DNA of 64,000 nucleotides from Cytobacillus massiliigabonensis (GCF_900199725.1 NZ_LT904902.1:652659-716658); one strand, 5' to 3'; numbered from the stretch's first letter, positions 1 through 9,417 are shown. Numbers and translations are program-made. Notes: generated by a model from the sequence alone, not told the origin.

Positions 1-944
1 TCTTTATCCAAAAGTTCCATTTGCGGCTGCAGCTGTGCCAGCTTACCCCCTAACTCCTCTATCCTAAACAACAAACTACTTCTTTGTGCATTCAGTGGCT
101 GAATCGCGTCTTCTAAGCGATCCAATCTTGCAAGTCCATCAACAGGGAACTGAATGCCTTCAAGAATGCTTGCCTCTTCTTTTAATACTTTATGCTTAAG
201 AAAAGAGGATTGTACTTTTCCCCATTCTTCCATACGCGACAGTTTATTAAGCTCTTTCGATCGTTCTAACTGAAGTTCTTCAAGCTTCCTTTCGAGCAGC
301 TCCCTTTCCTGAAGCATGGACCAGTATTCATCATTTTTTTGTTCCGCCTTTTTTAAATCATGGTAGACTTGTTTAATTTCTTTAAGCTTCTCATTAAGAT
401 ACGGTTTACTTCCATTTGGCTTAAAGCGGGCTTCTAGCTCTTTTTGGAGTGCATTCTCCGCTAAGAGCAGCCTATCCGTACCTAACGCGCCAGCAGAGAA
501 TAAGAATCTTCCTAATTCATCCCCATTCATTTGATGTACATTTTGCAGCCCATGCAAGTTAAATGAAAAGATAGACTGGAACAAGTTTTTATTTATATTT
601 TGAAGAAGTACTTTTAACAGTTCTTCTCCTCCTCTTGTCCCATCCTCAAGGAGGACACTAACATTGCCAGAGGCTTTTCCTTTGACCCGCTCAATGATAG
701 CCCTCCCTTTGTCTGGGAAAACAACTGTTAAACTTCCTCCATATTTGGAAGCATGCTTCGGTTCGTAGCTGAGCTCAGATTGCTGCTTAGTAGGGAATCC
801 AAATAAGATGCTGTGTATAAAAGCCATAATAGTAGACTTACCTGCCTCATTTTCACCGTAAAAAACCTGAAAATCATCCAGATTAGAAAAACGTAAATCT
901 GATAGCTTTCCATATCCATATATATGTATTTCTATAATTTTCAC
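1..944 (-). CDS. yhaN: YhaN-like AAA ATPase, SbcC/Rad50 type (5' part)
   Basis: N-terminal part of a large SMC/SbcC-like ATPase; the C-terminal part lies beyond the window edge. I start it at a GTG (942-944) behind a clear GGAGG, only 20 bp after the yhaO stop. The protein begins VKIIEIHIYGYGKLSD and carries a Walker A motif GENEAGKST at residues 30-38, followed by long charged coiled-coil sequence rich in E, K, L and Q, as in Rad50/SbcC arms. In B. subtilis YhaN is about 960 residues and sits beside the nuclease YhaO, as here, so the pair is probably an SbcCD-like DNA end-processing complex. The function is inferred from family and neighbour; the motifs are seen directly. Confidence 0.88.
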   Translation of the reverse strand, partial: MKIIEIHIYGYGKLSDLRFSNLDDFQVFYGENEAGKSTIMAFIHSILFGFPTKQQSELSYEPKHASKYGGSLTVVFPDKGRAIIERVKGKASGNVSVLLEDGTRGGEELLKVLLQNINKNLFQSIFSFNLHGLQNVHQMNGDELGRFLFSAGALGTDRLLLAENALQKELEARFKPNGSKPYLNEKLKEIKQVYHDLKKAEQKNDEYWSMLQERELLERKLEELQLERSKELNKLSRMEEWGKVQSSFLKHKVLKEEASILEGIQFPVDGLARLDRLEDAIQPLNAQRSSLLFRIEELGGKLAQLQPQMELLDK

Positions 945-964
945 TGTACCACCTCCAATCCTAG

Positions 965-2185
965 TCATTCATTTTTATAGAGGAGCCCTACTAAAATATC
1001 CTCAGCATCTGCGGCAATCTTTTTTCTTTCTTCTTTTGATAGTCCGTCAATAAATTTTCTTGCTAAGGGATGTGAGTATAAAAGGGAAAGACTCTCTTCC
1101 AATGGATCTAGCTGCTCTGACAGCATAAATAATTCATTGAAAAACTCAGATTCCTGCCCCAACTCTGTTCGATCCCATGCAGTTTTTTCAAGGTACGTTA
1201 AGTCTGATATCCACACAAAAGCGTGCTCGTCCTTTTCCTCTTCCCGGAGAATGTCTAATAGTTCCCCATTTGCTATTCCCCTTAGCTCGATTGATGAAAG
1301 GGATACGTTATCTAAAATTAAGTGAAGTAACATCCCTTTTTCGTCCATTCTTATTTCCTCAATCGCCCTCTTGCATTCCATTAATACATCATGAAAGGAA
1401 ATCGCTGAAGAAGCATCGACCACTACTTCCTCCCAAATGACCGATTCCGTTTCTATGAATTCATAGACAGTTCCATGATCAGCCCATTCGACATAGTAAC
1501 AGCCTTTTCTTCCCTTTTCCTTCCTGCTTCTCCCCTGAATATTACCAGGATAAATAATTGGCGGATCATTGCTTAATTCAGCACGTTTATGAATATGTCC
1601 TAAAGCCCAATAATCAAATTCCTTTTCAATTAAGTCGGATAATCGGAAGGGAGCATATTTTCCATGTTCACTGCTCCCTTCAAAGTGACCATGCAAAATA
1701 CCGATATGCATATCAGCTCCGTGCACTTTCTTATAATCATCAATCATTCTAGTATGGACATGCCTTTTTGGGTAACTAAAGCCATATAAGTGAACAGTCA
1801 TTCCTTCATTCGTAAATTTCAGCATTTCTGGTTCATGATTAAAGATATGGACATTTTCAGGCATTGGCAGATGTGCCCAATTCCCCATCATATGATCATG
1901 ATTTCCATGCACAGCATAGACCGCTATATTCTTTTCAGCCAGCCTTTCCATTTCTTTGCGAAAGCGTACTTGAGCACGAATGCTCCGATCAGATGCATCA
2001 TATAAATCTCCAGCAATAATGACAAAATCTACTTTTTTCAAAATTGCCATATCAATAATTTTTGAAAATGACTCAAATGTGCTTTCCTGAAGCTTTTGAA
2101 AAATATTTTGCGGCAAATGCTTTAAACCAACCATTGGGCTGTCCAAATGCAAATCTGCAGCATGAATAAATGTAACTTTTTTCAT
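965..2185 (-). CDS. yhaO: YhaO, SbcD-like DNA repair exonuclease (metallophosphoesterase)
   Basis: Calcineurin-like metallophosphoesterase of about 406 residues. Metal-binding motifs are visible: D11-x-H13 (ADLHLD), GD at 59-60 (AGDLYD), GNHD at 94-97, then GH..H motifs (HGHFEG, LGHIHKR). This is the Mre11/SbcD fold, which cuts DNA ends with two bound Mn ions together with an SbcC/Rad50-type ATPase; that partner, yhaN, follows 20 bp downstream on the same strand. The reading frame stays open 19 codons further upstream, but the ATG at 2185 has a GAGAGG 8 nt before it and begins with the typical MKKVTFIHAADLHLDSP, so I start there. Confidence 0.9.
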   Translation of the reverse strand: MKKVTFIHAADLHLDSPMVGLKHLPQNIFQKLQESTFESFSKIIDMAILKKVDFVIIAGDLYDASDRSIRAQVRFRKEMERLAEKNIAVYAVHGNHDHMMGNWAHLPMPENVHIFNHEPEMLKFTNEGMTVHLYGFSYPKRHVHTRMIDDYKKVHGADMHIGILHGHFEGSSEHGKYAPFRLSDLIEKEFDYWALGHIHKRAELSNDPPIIYPGNIQGRSRKEKGRKGCYYVEWADHGTVYEFIETESVIWEEVVVDASSAISFHDVLMECKRAIEEIRMDEKGMLLHLILDNVSLSSIELRGIANGELLDILREEEKDEHAFVWISDLTYLEKTAWDRTELGQESEFFNELFMLSEQLDPLEESLSLLYSHPLARKFIDGLSKEERKKIAADAEDILVGLLYKNE

Positions 2186-2275
2186 TTCATTTTCCTCTCG
2201 ACTCTTTTCCTTCATTTTAACGCATCTAAAAAGCGAATGCACGTTCTTAAAGATGATTTGTCCTAAAAAGATAAA

Positions 2276-2303
2276 ATAAAAAAAGCTCCGTAAACCGGAG
2301 CTT
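2276..2303 (-). terminator. Intrinsic terminator after yhaP
   Basis: Eight-bp stem AAGCTCCG/CGGAGCTT (2283-2290 with 2296-2303) followed on the minus strand by a run of T residues. It ends the yhaQ-yhaP unit and separates it from yhaO-yhaN. Confidence 0.85.
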
Positions 2304-2307
2304 CCTT

Positions 2308-3561
2308 CTACTTATTCTTTGTAAGCTGCAATGCTTTTTTAATATCTTTAAATGAATTTGATTTTCCATACATTAATACGCCGCCCTTATACACTCTTGC
2401 ACCAAAGATGGCAAGCACAATGATCGTAACAATAAGGATCGCAATACCAAGCAGCGGCTCCCATGCAGGTAATGTCAGCATTCCTACACGCATAAACATC
2501 AGCATCGGAGTGAAAAACGGAATGTATGAGGTAATTGTAATAAAGCTTGTTTCTGGCTGATTTAGACCAACCATTGCAATCATAAATCCTGCAACAATCA
2601 TAATCGTCATTGGGGTAATCATCTGCTGGACATCCTCAATCCGGCTTACGAGCGAACCTAAGAAGGCTGCTAAAGTTGCATATAATAAATAGCCAAGGAT
2701 AAAGAAGACAACCGCATAAATGATCGTTTGTACTGGAATATCCCCAAAACCGAAGAATTCAAAAAATCCGCCTTGCATTGTTTCTAGGTTTTGCTTCACA
2801 AAATAATAGCCAATCAGAAGGAATGCAGCCATTTGTGTTAAACTTAGCAAGGCAATCCCCAATATTTTGGCAAACATTTGCTTAATTGGAGAAACACTTG
2901 AAATTAGAATTTCCATTACACGTGAGGATTTCTCTGTTGCAACTTCCATTGCGATCATATTTGCATACATAATAACAGCAAAATAAATAACAAATAGCAG
3001 AACGTATACAAGTCCTCGTGCTTGATTTAATTCTTCCTCTGTTTTTGCATTCTCCTCAAGAGCTGTTTTACTAAATGCAACCGGCTCATATAGTTTTCCT
3101 AATTGCTCTTGGGATAAATTAATCTGTGTTGCGGCTGCTTGAGTTTTTATTTGCTGCAGCCCTTGCTGTAATGTAACTGGAAGGGTTGAATCCGCAATGC
3201 TTCTCGCTCTATAAGAGGCTTCTGGCAATTTCTCATCGTTTAGAGATAGGATGAGCAAACCTTTAAATTCATCACTCTTAACAGCTTTTTCTCCGTCTTT
3301 CTCGGAACCTTCAAAAAGCTGCAGGTGAACGTCTTTATTAATTGTCTTTATCTGTTCCTTAAAAGGGGCAAAAAGCTCACCTGACTGGTCAATTACAGCT
3401 ACTTTTTCACCCTGCTCATCATCACTGAAAGTATCAATAATTTTTGACATATTGGTTAAACCGATAATTAGCACTAAGGTTATGAGTGTAGTAATAATAA
3501 ATGATTTCGTTTTGATTTTACTAAAATACGTATGCCATAGGATAATCCAAAAATTATTCAT
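2308..3561 (-). CDS. yhaP: ABC-2 type transporter permease, NatB/YhaP-like
   Basis: Membrane subunit (417 residues) of a NatAB-type ABC exporter. It has one N-terminal membrane segment (about residues 12-32), a large extracytoplasmic region (about 35-175), then five or six hydrophobic segments in the C-terminal half, the usual ABC2_membrane_3 layout. It overlaps the ATPase gene yhaQ by 8 bp, indicating translational coupling. I chose the ATG at 3561 because AGGTAGGTG lies 6 nt upstream; an in-frame GTG three codons earlier lacks such a site. NatAB in B. subtilis exports Na+; the substrate of YhaPQ is not established, so sodium or drug export is only an inference. Confidence 0.88.
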   Translation of the reverse strand: MNNFWIILWHTYFSKIKTKSFIITTLITLVLIIGLTNMSKIIDTFSDDEQGEKVAVIDQSGELFAPFKEQIKTINKDVHLQLFEGSEKDGEKAVKSDEFKGLLILSLNDEKLPEASYRARSIADSTLPVTLQQGLQQIKTQAAATQINLSQEQLGKLYEPVAFSKTALEENAKTEEELNQARGLVYVLLFVIYFAVIMYANMIAMEVATEKSSRVMEILISSVSPIKQMFAKILGIALLSLTQMAAFLLIGYYFVKQNLETMQGGFFEFFGFGDIPVQTIIYAVVFFILGYLLYATLAAFLGSLVSRIEDVQQMITPMTIMIVAGFMIAMVGLNQPETSFITITSYIPFFTPMLMFMRVGMLTLPAWEPLLGIAILIVTIIVLAIFGARVYKGGVLMYGKSNSFKDIKKALQLTKNK

Positions 3562-4453
3562 AAGAAGCACCTACCTTTTCAATAAAAATATCATTTAATG
3601 AAGGTTCTTCGAGAACAAATTTTCGGATAAAACCTTTCCCAACGATTTCCTTTAAAATCCCTTCAGCAATTTCTTCTCCTTCAATTTGCAGATGAATCCC
3701 TTCTGTCGTCTGCCGAGATCTTGTAACCCCCGGATAGCTCTTCAAAAATTCCAGGTTAAACTCCGCATGAATGACTAAATTTTTTCTGCCAAAAGCTCGT
3801 TTTATTTCCTTTAATGCCCCTTGAACGACAGGCTTTCCTTTATGCATGATGCAAAGATGCTCACACATTTCTTCAACATGCTCCATTCTGTGAGATGAAA
3901 AGACAATCGTTGTCCCATTATTTTTTAATTCTAGGACGGCATCCTTCAGCTGCTCAACATTTACTGGATCAAGACCGCTGAATGGTTCATCGAGAATTAA
4001 TAATTTCGGTTTATGTATCACCGCTGTAATAAATTGAATTTTTTGCTGGTTCCCTTTAGAAAGCTCTTCTACTTTTTTATCTGCGTATTCAGGCACTTTA
4101 AAGCGGCTTAGCCAATAATCGAGCTCCTTTAGAACATCTTGTTTATGCATTCCGCGAAGTCTTGCCAGATAAACAATTTGATCCTTTACCTTCAGCTTGG
4201 GGTACAAACCTCTCTCTTCAGGCAAATAGCCAATGAGAGGACTCGTTGAATAATCAATTGTTTTTCCATCCCATGTAATATTCCCTTCACTCGCATCTAA
4301 CAGTCCAAGGATCATTCGAAAAGTAGTTGTTTTCCCCGCTCCATTCGCACCAAGAAAACCAAACATCTCCTTCTCAGGAATCGAGATGGACAGATTATCA
4401 ACAGCTGTAAAATTCCCAAAACGCTTCGTTACATGTTCAAGCTGTAATCCCAT
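3554..4453 (-). CDS. yhaQ: ABC transporter ATP-binding protein, NatA/YhaQ-like
   Basis: ATPase subunit (299 residues) of the exporter encoded with yhaP. Walker A GANGAGKTT is at 35-43, the ABC signature appears as LSKGNQQ, Walker B as LLILDEP followed by the D-loop SGLDP, and the switch His in SSHRMEHVEE. The C-terminal ~80 residues form the extra domain common in NatA/CcmA-like ATPases. It is the first gene of the yhaQ-yhaP unit, with AGGAGAG before the ATG. Order and orientation match the B. subtilis yhaQ-P-O-N block. Confidence 0.92.
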   Translation of the reverse strand: MGLQLEHVTKRFGNFTAVDNLSISIPEKEMFGFLGANGAGKTTTFRMILGLLDASEGNITWDGKTIDYSTSPLIGYLPEERGLYPKLKVKDQIVYLARLRGMHKQDVLKELDYWLSRFKVPEYADKKVEELSKGNQQKIQFITAVIHKPKLLILDEPFSGLDPVNVEQLKDAVLELKNNGTTIVFSSHRMEHVEEMCEHLCIMHKGKPVVQGALKEIKRAFGRKNLVIHAEFNLEFLKSYPGVTRSRQTTEGIHLQIEGEEIAEGILKEIVGKGFIRKFVLEEPSLNDIFIEKVGASYE

Positions 4454-4613
4454 TTGTAAACTCTCCTTTCTTTCACCAATTACTTATACGGATAACATTG
4501 GAAAAAGGTTCATTTTCCTGCGGCTCATTCAATAAAATAATTCTTTGCACTCTGTTGAAAATTATGCAAGAATAATAGTAACAATCTGAATTTTAAAAAC
4601 TGGGGGAATGGAA

Positions 4614-4799
4614 ATGAAAACCTATAAATTAACAGCATTTGAACCGAATGGGGAAAAAGTGTTAGACGAAGCTTTTCAAGCAAGAAATGATGAAGAAGCA
4701 AAAGGAATGGGCGAGAAGCTTTTAAGCGAAAAGGGGTTATCTGAAAAAACCCATCGCTGTACATCACCAGCAGGAAAACTTATTTTATTTCACAGATAA
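4614..4799 (+). CDS. Small conserved protein, YhzC-like
   Basis: 61-residue soluble acidic protein beginning MKTYKLTAFEPNGEKVLDEA and ending in GKLILFHR. It has no membrane segment, and the middle is helical and charged (EEAKGMGEKLLSEKGL). I use the second in-frame ATG, because GGGGGA lies only 2 nt from the first ATG (4608) but 8 nt from this one. It resembles small YhzC-type proteins of Bacillus near yhaR; the function is unknown. It is a single-gene unit converging on the enoyl-CoA hydratase gene across a shared terminator. Confidence 0.75.
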   Translation: MKTYKLTAFEPNGEKVLDEAFQARNDEEAKGMGEKLLSEKGLSEKTHRCTSPAGKLILFHR

Positions 4800-4811
4800 A
4801 TGACACAAAAA

Positions 4812-4846
4812 AACAAAGAGTGACTGGCCGCTCTTTGCTTTTTTTT
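4812..4846. terminator. Bidirectional terminator between convergent genes
   Basis: CAAAGAG (4814-4820) pairs with CTCTTTG (4831-4837). It is flanked by T8 on the plus side and A7 on the other, so it can stop transcripts from both the small YhzC-like gene and the enoyl-CoA hydratase gene. Confidence 0.75.
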
Positions 4847-4851
4847 GCGAT

Positions 4852-5640
4852 CTACTTCCCGATAAAAACAGGTCTCCGCTTCTCCAGGAATGCCTGAATT
4901 CCTTCCTGATGATCCTTCGTCTTACGCATGTTATGCTGGCCTTCTTTCTCTAGTTCAAGCACTCTTAATAATTGCGGCGTATTTTTTTCTGCAAGGATTG
5001 TTTTTGTTTGGATCATTGCTTGAAGGGGGCTGTTCAGTAATTGCTGCAGCTTGATTTCTAGTGCTTCATCCAGTCCTTCAGCAACATCATGGATAAGTCC
5101 GAGCTGATATGCCTCTTCAGCTGATAATGGCTTTCCCTCCCAGATGAGATGCTTTGCTTTATCCTCACCAAGGCGCTTTTCTAAGAAGTAATGACCCCCG
5201 CCATCTGGAATTAAGCCAATTCCAATAAAGTTCATTGCTAGCTTACTAGCTTGATCAGCGATTATGTAATCCGTTGCTAGAGCAATGCTTAGACCAAGAC
5301 CTGCAGCAGCACCTGTTATGGCACTAATTGTTAGCTTCGGCATTGTATAAAGAGTGACAACAACTTCACTAATACAATCCATTACAATTGGGAAGTCCTC
5401 TTCCTTTGCCTCAAGGAGCATCGTCTTAATATCTCCGCCGGAGGAGAATGCTCGCCCTTTCCCTCTTAGAACAACAATATCCACCTCACTGGATTGGCTA
5501 ATCTCCTTTAATGTCACGGCTAATCCTTTTAGCATTTCTACATTTAAAGAATTTAATGATTCAGGTCTGTTTAATTCAACTATTGCTACACGGCCATTTA
5601 CATTCAATTGCACTGTATCCGTTTTAAATTCAATTGTCAT
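4852..5640 (-). CDS. yhaR: Enoyl-CoA hydratase/isomerase family protein (YhaR-like)
   Basis: 262-residue crotonase-superfamily protein. The N-terminal VAIVELNRPESLNSLN, the oxyanion-hole region GRAFSSGGDIKTML and the GAAAGLGLSIALATDY segment are typical. The second acid site region (IGLIPDGGGHYFLEKRLG) has Asp where many hydratases have Glu, as in PaaG/isomerase-like members, so double-bond isomerase activity is as likely as hydration. Order next to yhaQ matches yhaR in B. subtilis. Its start has AGGAGGGA 6-7 nt upstream. A terminator separates it from the acyl-CoA ligase upstream, so the two may be expressed separately while serving fatty-acid degradation. Confidence 0.88.
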   Translation of the reverse strand: MTIEFKTDTVQLNVNGRVAIVELNRPESLNSLNVEMLKGLAVTLKEISQSSEVDIVVLRGKGRAFSSGGDIKTMLLEAKEEDFPIVMDCISEVVVTLYTMPKLTISAITGAAAGLGLSIALATDYIIADQASKLAMNFIGIGLIPDGGGHYFLEKRLGEDKAKHLIWEGKPLSAEEAYQLGLIHDVAEGLDEALEIKLQQLLNSPLQAMIQTKTILAEKNTPQLLRVLELEKEGQHNMRKTKDHQEGIQAFLEKRRPVFIGK

Positions 5641-5730
5641 AATATTCCCTCCTTTAATCTTTCTTCTCCATTATATAAAATATTATTATTTTTAAAAAGT
5701 TTTATTTTAAAAATTCTAAATATTAAACAA

Positions 5731-5766
5731 AAAATTGACCGTCGCATATTGTGTACGGTCAATTTT
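5731..5766 (-). terminator. Terminator after acyl-CoA ligase gene
   Basis: Perfect 12-bp stem AAAATTGACCGT/ACGGTCAATTTT (5731-5742 with 5755-5766), with a T-rich 3' flank on both strands. It lies 10 bp past the ligase stop codon. Confidence 0.85.
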
Positions 5767-5775
5767 TTTAGTATA

Positions 5776-7398
5776 TTAGTTCGTTCCAGCGTAATTTTTA
5801 TGAACCTGGTCTCTTAATGCCATTTTGAGGAACTTCCCTACAGATGTTTTTGGTATCTCCTCAAGGAAAAGAATATCATCTGGAATCCACCATTTTGCAA
5901 ATTGTGGTTTTAAGAATTCATAAAGCTCTTCTTTTTCTACTTTTCCTTTATAGGCTTCTTTTAAAACGACACAGGCGACTGGGCGCTCCTGCCATTGCTC
6001 GCTCGGAACTGCAATAACTGCCGCCTCGAATACGGCTTCATGGGCCATCAGGGCATTTTCAAGATCAACCGATGAAATCCATTCACCGCCGCTTTTAATG
6101 AGATCCTTTGTCCGATCAACGATTTTCATAAACCCTTCCACATCTATGGTTACAACATCCCCCGTATATAGCCAGCCATCACGGAAAGCATCGGACGTTC
6201 TCTCATCCTTGTAATATTCTGAGGCAATCCACGGACCGCGAATGGCAAATTCGCCCATCTCTTTGCCGTCCCAAGCGACCTCTCCGTCCTTGCCGACAAC
6301 CTTCATTTCGAGACCTGGCACAAGAATTCCCTGCTTCGCTTTAATCTCAGCCTTCTCATCATAGGATAGATCTTCCTGATAGCTTTTGAGTGTTGAGATA
6401 ACGACTAGCGGACTCGTTTCTGTCATGCCATACGCATGCATAAAAGGAATATTATGCTTTTGCTCAAAAGCTTTGATCATCCCTTTTGGAGCAGCTGAAC
6501 CACCGCATAGTACAGACCTGAGCGAGCTCATATCATACGTATTTTCTTCCAGTTCTTTCAGAAGACCTAGCCAAATGGTTGGAACACCTGCTGTAATCGT
6601 AACCTTTTCAGCTTGAATGAGCTCAGCTAGCAGCTTTGGTGTAAAATAAGGACCAGGCATCACGAGATTTGTCCCAAACCATACTGCCGCGAACGGCAAT
6701 CCCCATGCATTCACATGGAACATTGGGACAACAGGCATAGCTATATCCTTTTCGCTCACAGCTGCACTATCAGCCATTCCTAATGCCATACTGTGGAGAA
6801 CAATGCCTCGATGGGAATAAACGACTCCTTTTGGATTGCCAGTTGTTGCTGATGTATAGCACATGCCTGCAGGTGAATTTTCATCCAAATCATCCGGGTA
6901 TTCATATTCCCCTGTTGCTTCAGCTAGTAATTTTTCATAATGATAAACATTTGAAAGTGACGTTTCGGGAAGTTCATGCTCATCTGTCATAATGACAAAT
7001 GCCTTAACTGCTGGAATCTTGTCCTTGATCGCCTCGATTAATGGCAAAATATCCGAATCAATTAAGAGTACTTTATCTTCTGCATGATTAATGATGAAAA
7101 CGATATGCTGCGGGGAAAGACGAATGTTAATCGTATGAAGAACCGCCCCGCTGCACGGAATTGCAAAATATGCTTCCAAGTGGCGATGGTGATTCCATGC
7201 AAGTGTACCTACTTTATCTCCTCTTTCCACACCAAGCTTTTGGAGAGCTTCAGCAAGTTTTCTAGTCCGGTCAGCTATTTGCTTGTATGTAAATCGCTGG
7301 ATACCACTGGCTGTTCGTGAAACAACCTCTTTTTTTGGAAAAAACCTCTCTGCCCTGTTTAACATTTGCGTCATTGTCAAAGGTGTTTGCATCATCAT
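5776..7398 (-). CDS. Acyl-CoA synthetase (long/medium-chain fatty acid-CoA ligase)
   Basis: 540-residue AMP-forming acyl-CoA ligase of the ANL superfamily. It activates a fatty acid to acyl-AMP and then to the CoA thioester. Motif A3, YTSATTGNPKGVVYSHR, lies near residues 178-194; the A5 region (HAYGMTETSPL), A7 (YTGDVVTID) and A8 (VDRTKDLIKSGGEWISS) follow; the catalytic Lys is in PKTSVGKFLK near the C-terminus. The length matches AlkK/LcfB-like enzymes. Three tandem ATGs begin the gene; the first, behind GGGAGG, is used. It is transcribed alone toward the enoyl-CoA hydratase gene. Chain-length preference cannot be read from the sequence. Confidence 0.9.
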   Translation of the reverse strand: MMMQTPLTMTQMLNRAERFFPKKEVVSRTASGIQRFTYKQIADRTRKLAEALQKLGVERGDKVGTLAWNHHRHLEAYFAIPCSGAVLHTINIRLSPQHIVFIINHAEDKVLLIDSDILPLIEAIKDKIPAVKAFVIMTDEHELPETSLSNVYHYEKLLAEATGEYEYPDDLDENSPAGMCYTSATTGNPKGVVYSHRGIVLHSMALGMADSAAVSEKDIAMPVVPMFHVNAWGLPFAAVWFGTNLVMPGPYFTPKLLAELIQAEKVTITAGVPTIWLGLLKELEENTYDMSSLRSVLCGGSAAPKGMIKAFEQKHNIPFMHAYGMTETSPLVVISTLKSYQEDLSYDEKAEIKAKQGILVPGLEMKVVGKDGEVAWDGKEMGEFAIRGPWIASEYYKDERTSDAFRDGWLYTGDVVTIDVEGFMKIVDRTKDLIKSGGEWISSVDLENALMAHEAVFEAAVIAVPSEQWQERPVACVVLKEAYKGKVEKEELYEFLKPQFAKWWIPDDILFLEEIPKTSVGKFLKMALRDQVHKNYAGTN

Positions 7399-7604
7399 AT
7401 TTGATTCCTCCCTTTTTAAAAGCGCTTACATCTCCAAAGAAGTTTATGAATATTTGTACCTACAATATTCTCTTTTTATAAGGAAAACCCTTTATTTTTT
7501 ATTGAAGATTCTGAAATATCAACAATGCTTTCGTTAGGGATTTTATTTAGTGGTGATTATCTCAATCTATTACGATTTTCGGTTACCTTCTTTTTAATGG
7601 TGCA

Positions 7605-7638
7605 TAAAAAAATCCCTGCCACATTTAGGCAAGGGATT
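7605..7638 (-). terminator. Terminator overlapping the hemZ stop codon
   Basis: AATCCCTGCC (7611-7620) pairs with GGCAAGGGATT (7628-7638) with one bulge, followed on the minus strand by T7. The hemZ TAA sits in the loop/stem boundary. Confidence 0.85.
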
Positions 7639-9136
7639 CTTCGGTATTAAATAGTTCACTTATGATGTTCAGTTTATCTTCTGTATATTTTTCAAAGCTG
7701 TCATTATATGTTTTCGGATCCTTAGGATTGGCAAAATGAGTGATCTTGCCTGTTTGAGGATGAATGAATTTACTTGCTGCTCCACAGCCAAGACCAATGA
7801 TTGTCTGCTGCTCCTCCATAATCATAATATTATAGATGCTATCCTGATTCGGGAGGGCATACCCGACATTTTCCAGGTTGCCGAGAATATTTTTCTGTCT
7901 GTACAGGTAGTATGGTGTATACCCATGTTCTTTCGTCCAATCTTCAGCCATATTCATCATGTTTTCAATCTCTACCCGATCAGCAACTTTATACTTTTCC
8001 TTATTGCGCGTCATTTCTGATGCACGCTTGAAGGAAAGTGTATGAACAGTGAGTGATTCAGGCATCAATTTTTCTGTTTCATGTAAGCTATTTGCTAATT
8101 CAGAAACTCCTTCACCAGGCAAGCCAATAATTAAATCCATATTAATATTATTCATGCCCATTTCCCGTGCTAGATGAAACTTTTCAATTGTCTCCTCTAC
8201 CGTGTGGTGTCTTCCGATCGCCTTTAATGTTTCCTGCGTATATGACTGTGGATTAATACTGATCCGATCAATTTTCCACTTTTTCAGGACTTCAAGTTTT
8301 TCAGGAGTTATCGTATCCGGTCTCCCGGCTTCTACCGTAACTTCACGAATCTTATCTACATCAGGGAAGGAATCATACATTTCCTCATATAGCATATCCA
8401 TCTCTTCAGCTGTAATGCTTGTCGGTGTGCCTCCTCCATAATAGACGGTTGTAATTCTAATGTTGTTCTCTTTGAGCCATTCCCCAACCTTTCTCATTTC
8501 ATAATGCAGTCCACCTAAGAAGGAATCAACAGATCCCTGCCGCCCATTAATCGCATAAGCGGGAAAAGTACAATAGGCACACTTCGTCGGACAAAACGGA
8601 ATGCCGATATAAATACTTACTTCATTTTGCAGCTCATAAAGGTCAGGAACAACAGATAGCTGCCGATCTACGATTTGCTGCATCAGCTGAATTTTTTCAT
8701 CCGTTATTAAGTACTCATCCTTCAGCTGCTGATGGGCAATAGACTTTGGTGTTTTCTTTTGCATCTGGCGGTGAAGAAGCTTCGTCGGCCGGATGCCTGT
8801 TAGAATTCCCCATTTCTGCGTAATGCCAGTCCAATCCTGAAGCACGGTCAAATATACATGGGCAACAGCATGCTTCACCTGTTTGAAATGCTCTTTTTCT
8901 GTTGAAGCTGGCGTAAGCTCTTTTTCATAAGAAGCTGATATACTTTTGTCCTCTGTGTCTATAAGAATGCCATTCACATGAATAGTCTTGCTAATTTCCA
9001 CTTTAAATTCTATATTTAAATCTTTCTGATCAAGCGGCTCGAAAAATATCTCACTTTCCTCAAAAAATAAATTCGCGATCAGCTGAAGCGGACGCTGAAA
9101 GCGTTCATCTTCTAATCCTTTAATTGAAATATGCAA
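7625..9136 (-). CDS. hemZ: HemZ, oxygen-independent coproporphyrinogen III oxidase-like radical SAM enzyme
   Basis: Radical-SAM protein of about 503 residues. The cluster motif is visible as PFCPTKCAYCTFPAY (CxxxCxxC), followed by the YYGGGTPTS glycine motif. The C-terminal HemN-like domain and the ~150-residue N-terminal extension match HemZ rather than short HemW proteins. The family decarboxylates coproporphyrinogen III in haem synthesis without oxygen. I start at a TTG (9136) because AAAGGTG lies 6 nt upstream and the resulting N-terminus (HISIKGLEDERFQRPLQ) fits the family; the GTG three codons earlier overlaps the ribosome-binding site. It sits between fatty-acid genes and yhaX, as in B. 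subtilis. Confidence 0.93.
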   Translation of the reverse strand: MHISIKGLEDERFQRPLQLIANLFFEESEIFFEPLDQKDLNIEFKVEISKTIHVNGILIDTEDKSISASYEKELTPASTEKEHFKQVKHAVAHVYLTVLQDWTGITQKWGILTGIRPTKLLHRQMQKKTPKSIAHQQLKDEYLITDEKIQLMQQIVDRQLSVVPDLYELQNEVSIYIGIPFCPTKCAYCTFPAYAINGRQGSVDSFLGGLHYEMRKVGEWLKENNIRITTVYYGGGTPTSITAEEMDMLYEEMYDSFPDVDKIREVTVEAGRPDTITPEKLEVLKKWKIDRISINPQSYTQETLKAIGRHHTVEETIEKFHLAREMGMNNINMDLIIGLPGEGVSELANSLHETEKLMPESLTVHTLSFKRASEMTRNKEKYKVADRVEIENMMNMAEDWTKEHGYTPYYLYRQKNILGNLENVGYALPNQDSIYNIMIMEEQQTIIGLGCGAASKFIHPQTGKITHFANPKDPKTYNDSFEKYTEDKLNIISELFNTEESLA

Positions 9137-9310
9137 AATAATCACCTTTTATTAGATATAATGAAACTACCATCATCTTTGTTAAGAGGATGGCAGCTTA
9201 AATGTCGTGTATAAACCTCTTTAAGTGTACAGAAATGACTATACAAGGTCAATTGTTTATAGCTGGGAGGTAAATTCAGAAATATAATTGTGATTCTAAC
9301 GATTTATATG

Positions 9311-9391
9311 CGAAATTTAGAATATATCTACGAAATTTAAAATATATCTACGAAAACAGCTGATTTATCTCCGAAATTTATAACTTATCGA
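9311..9391. repeat. Four imperfect 20-bp tandem repeats
   Basis: Units start at about 9311, 9331, 9351 and 9372. The first two are CGAAATTTAGAATATATCTA and the same with one G-to-A change; the third and fourth are degenerate but keep CGAAA and the terminal TATCT/TTATC. The 20-bp period is close to two helical turns. No coding potential. Confidence 0.7.
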
Positions 9392-9417
9392 TTTTTCGAC
9401 AACATCAACTGGCAAAT

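Noticed and set aside
4525-4767. An 80-codon minus-strand frame opposite the YhzC-like gene
   Set aside because: Low-complexity Leu/Phe-rich translation, no ribosome-binding site; the plus-strand frame has a good site and a normal protein composition.
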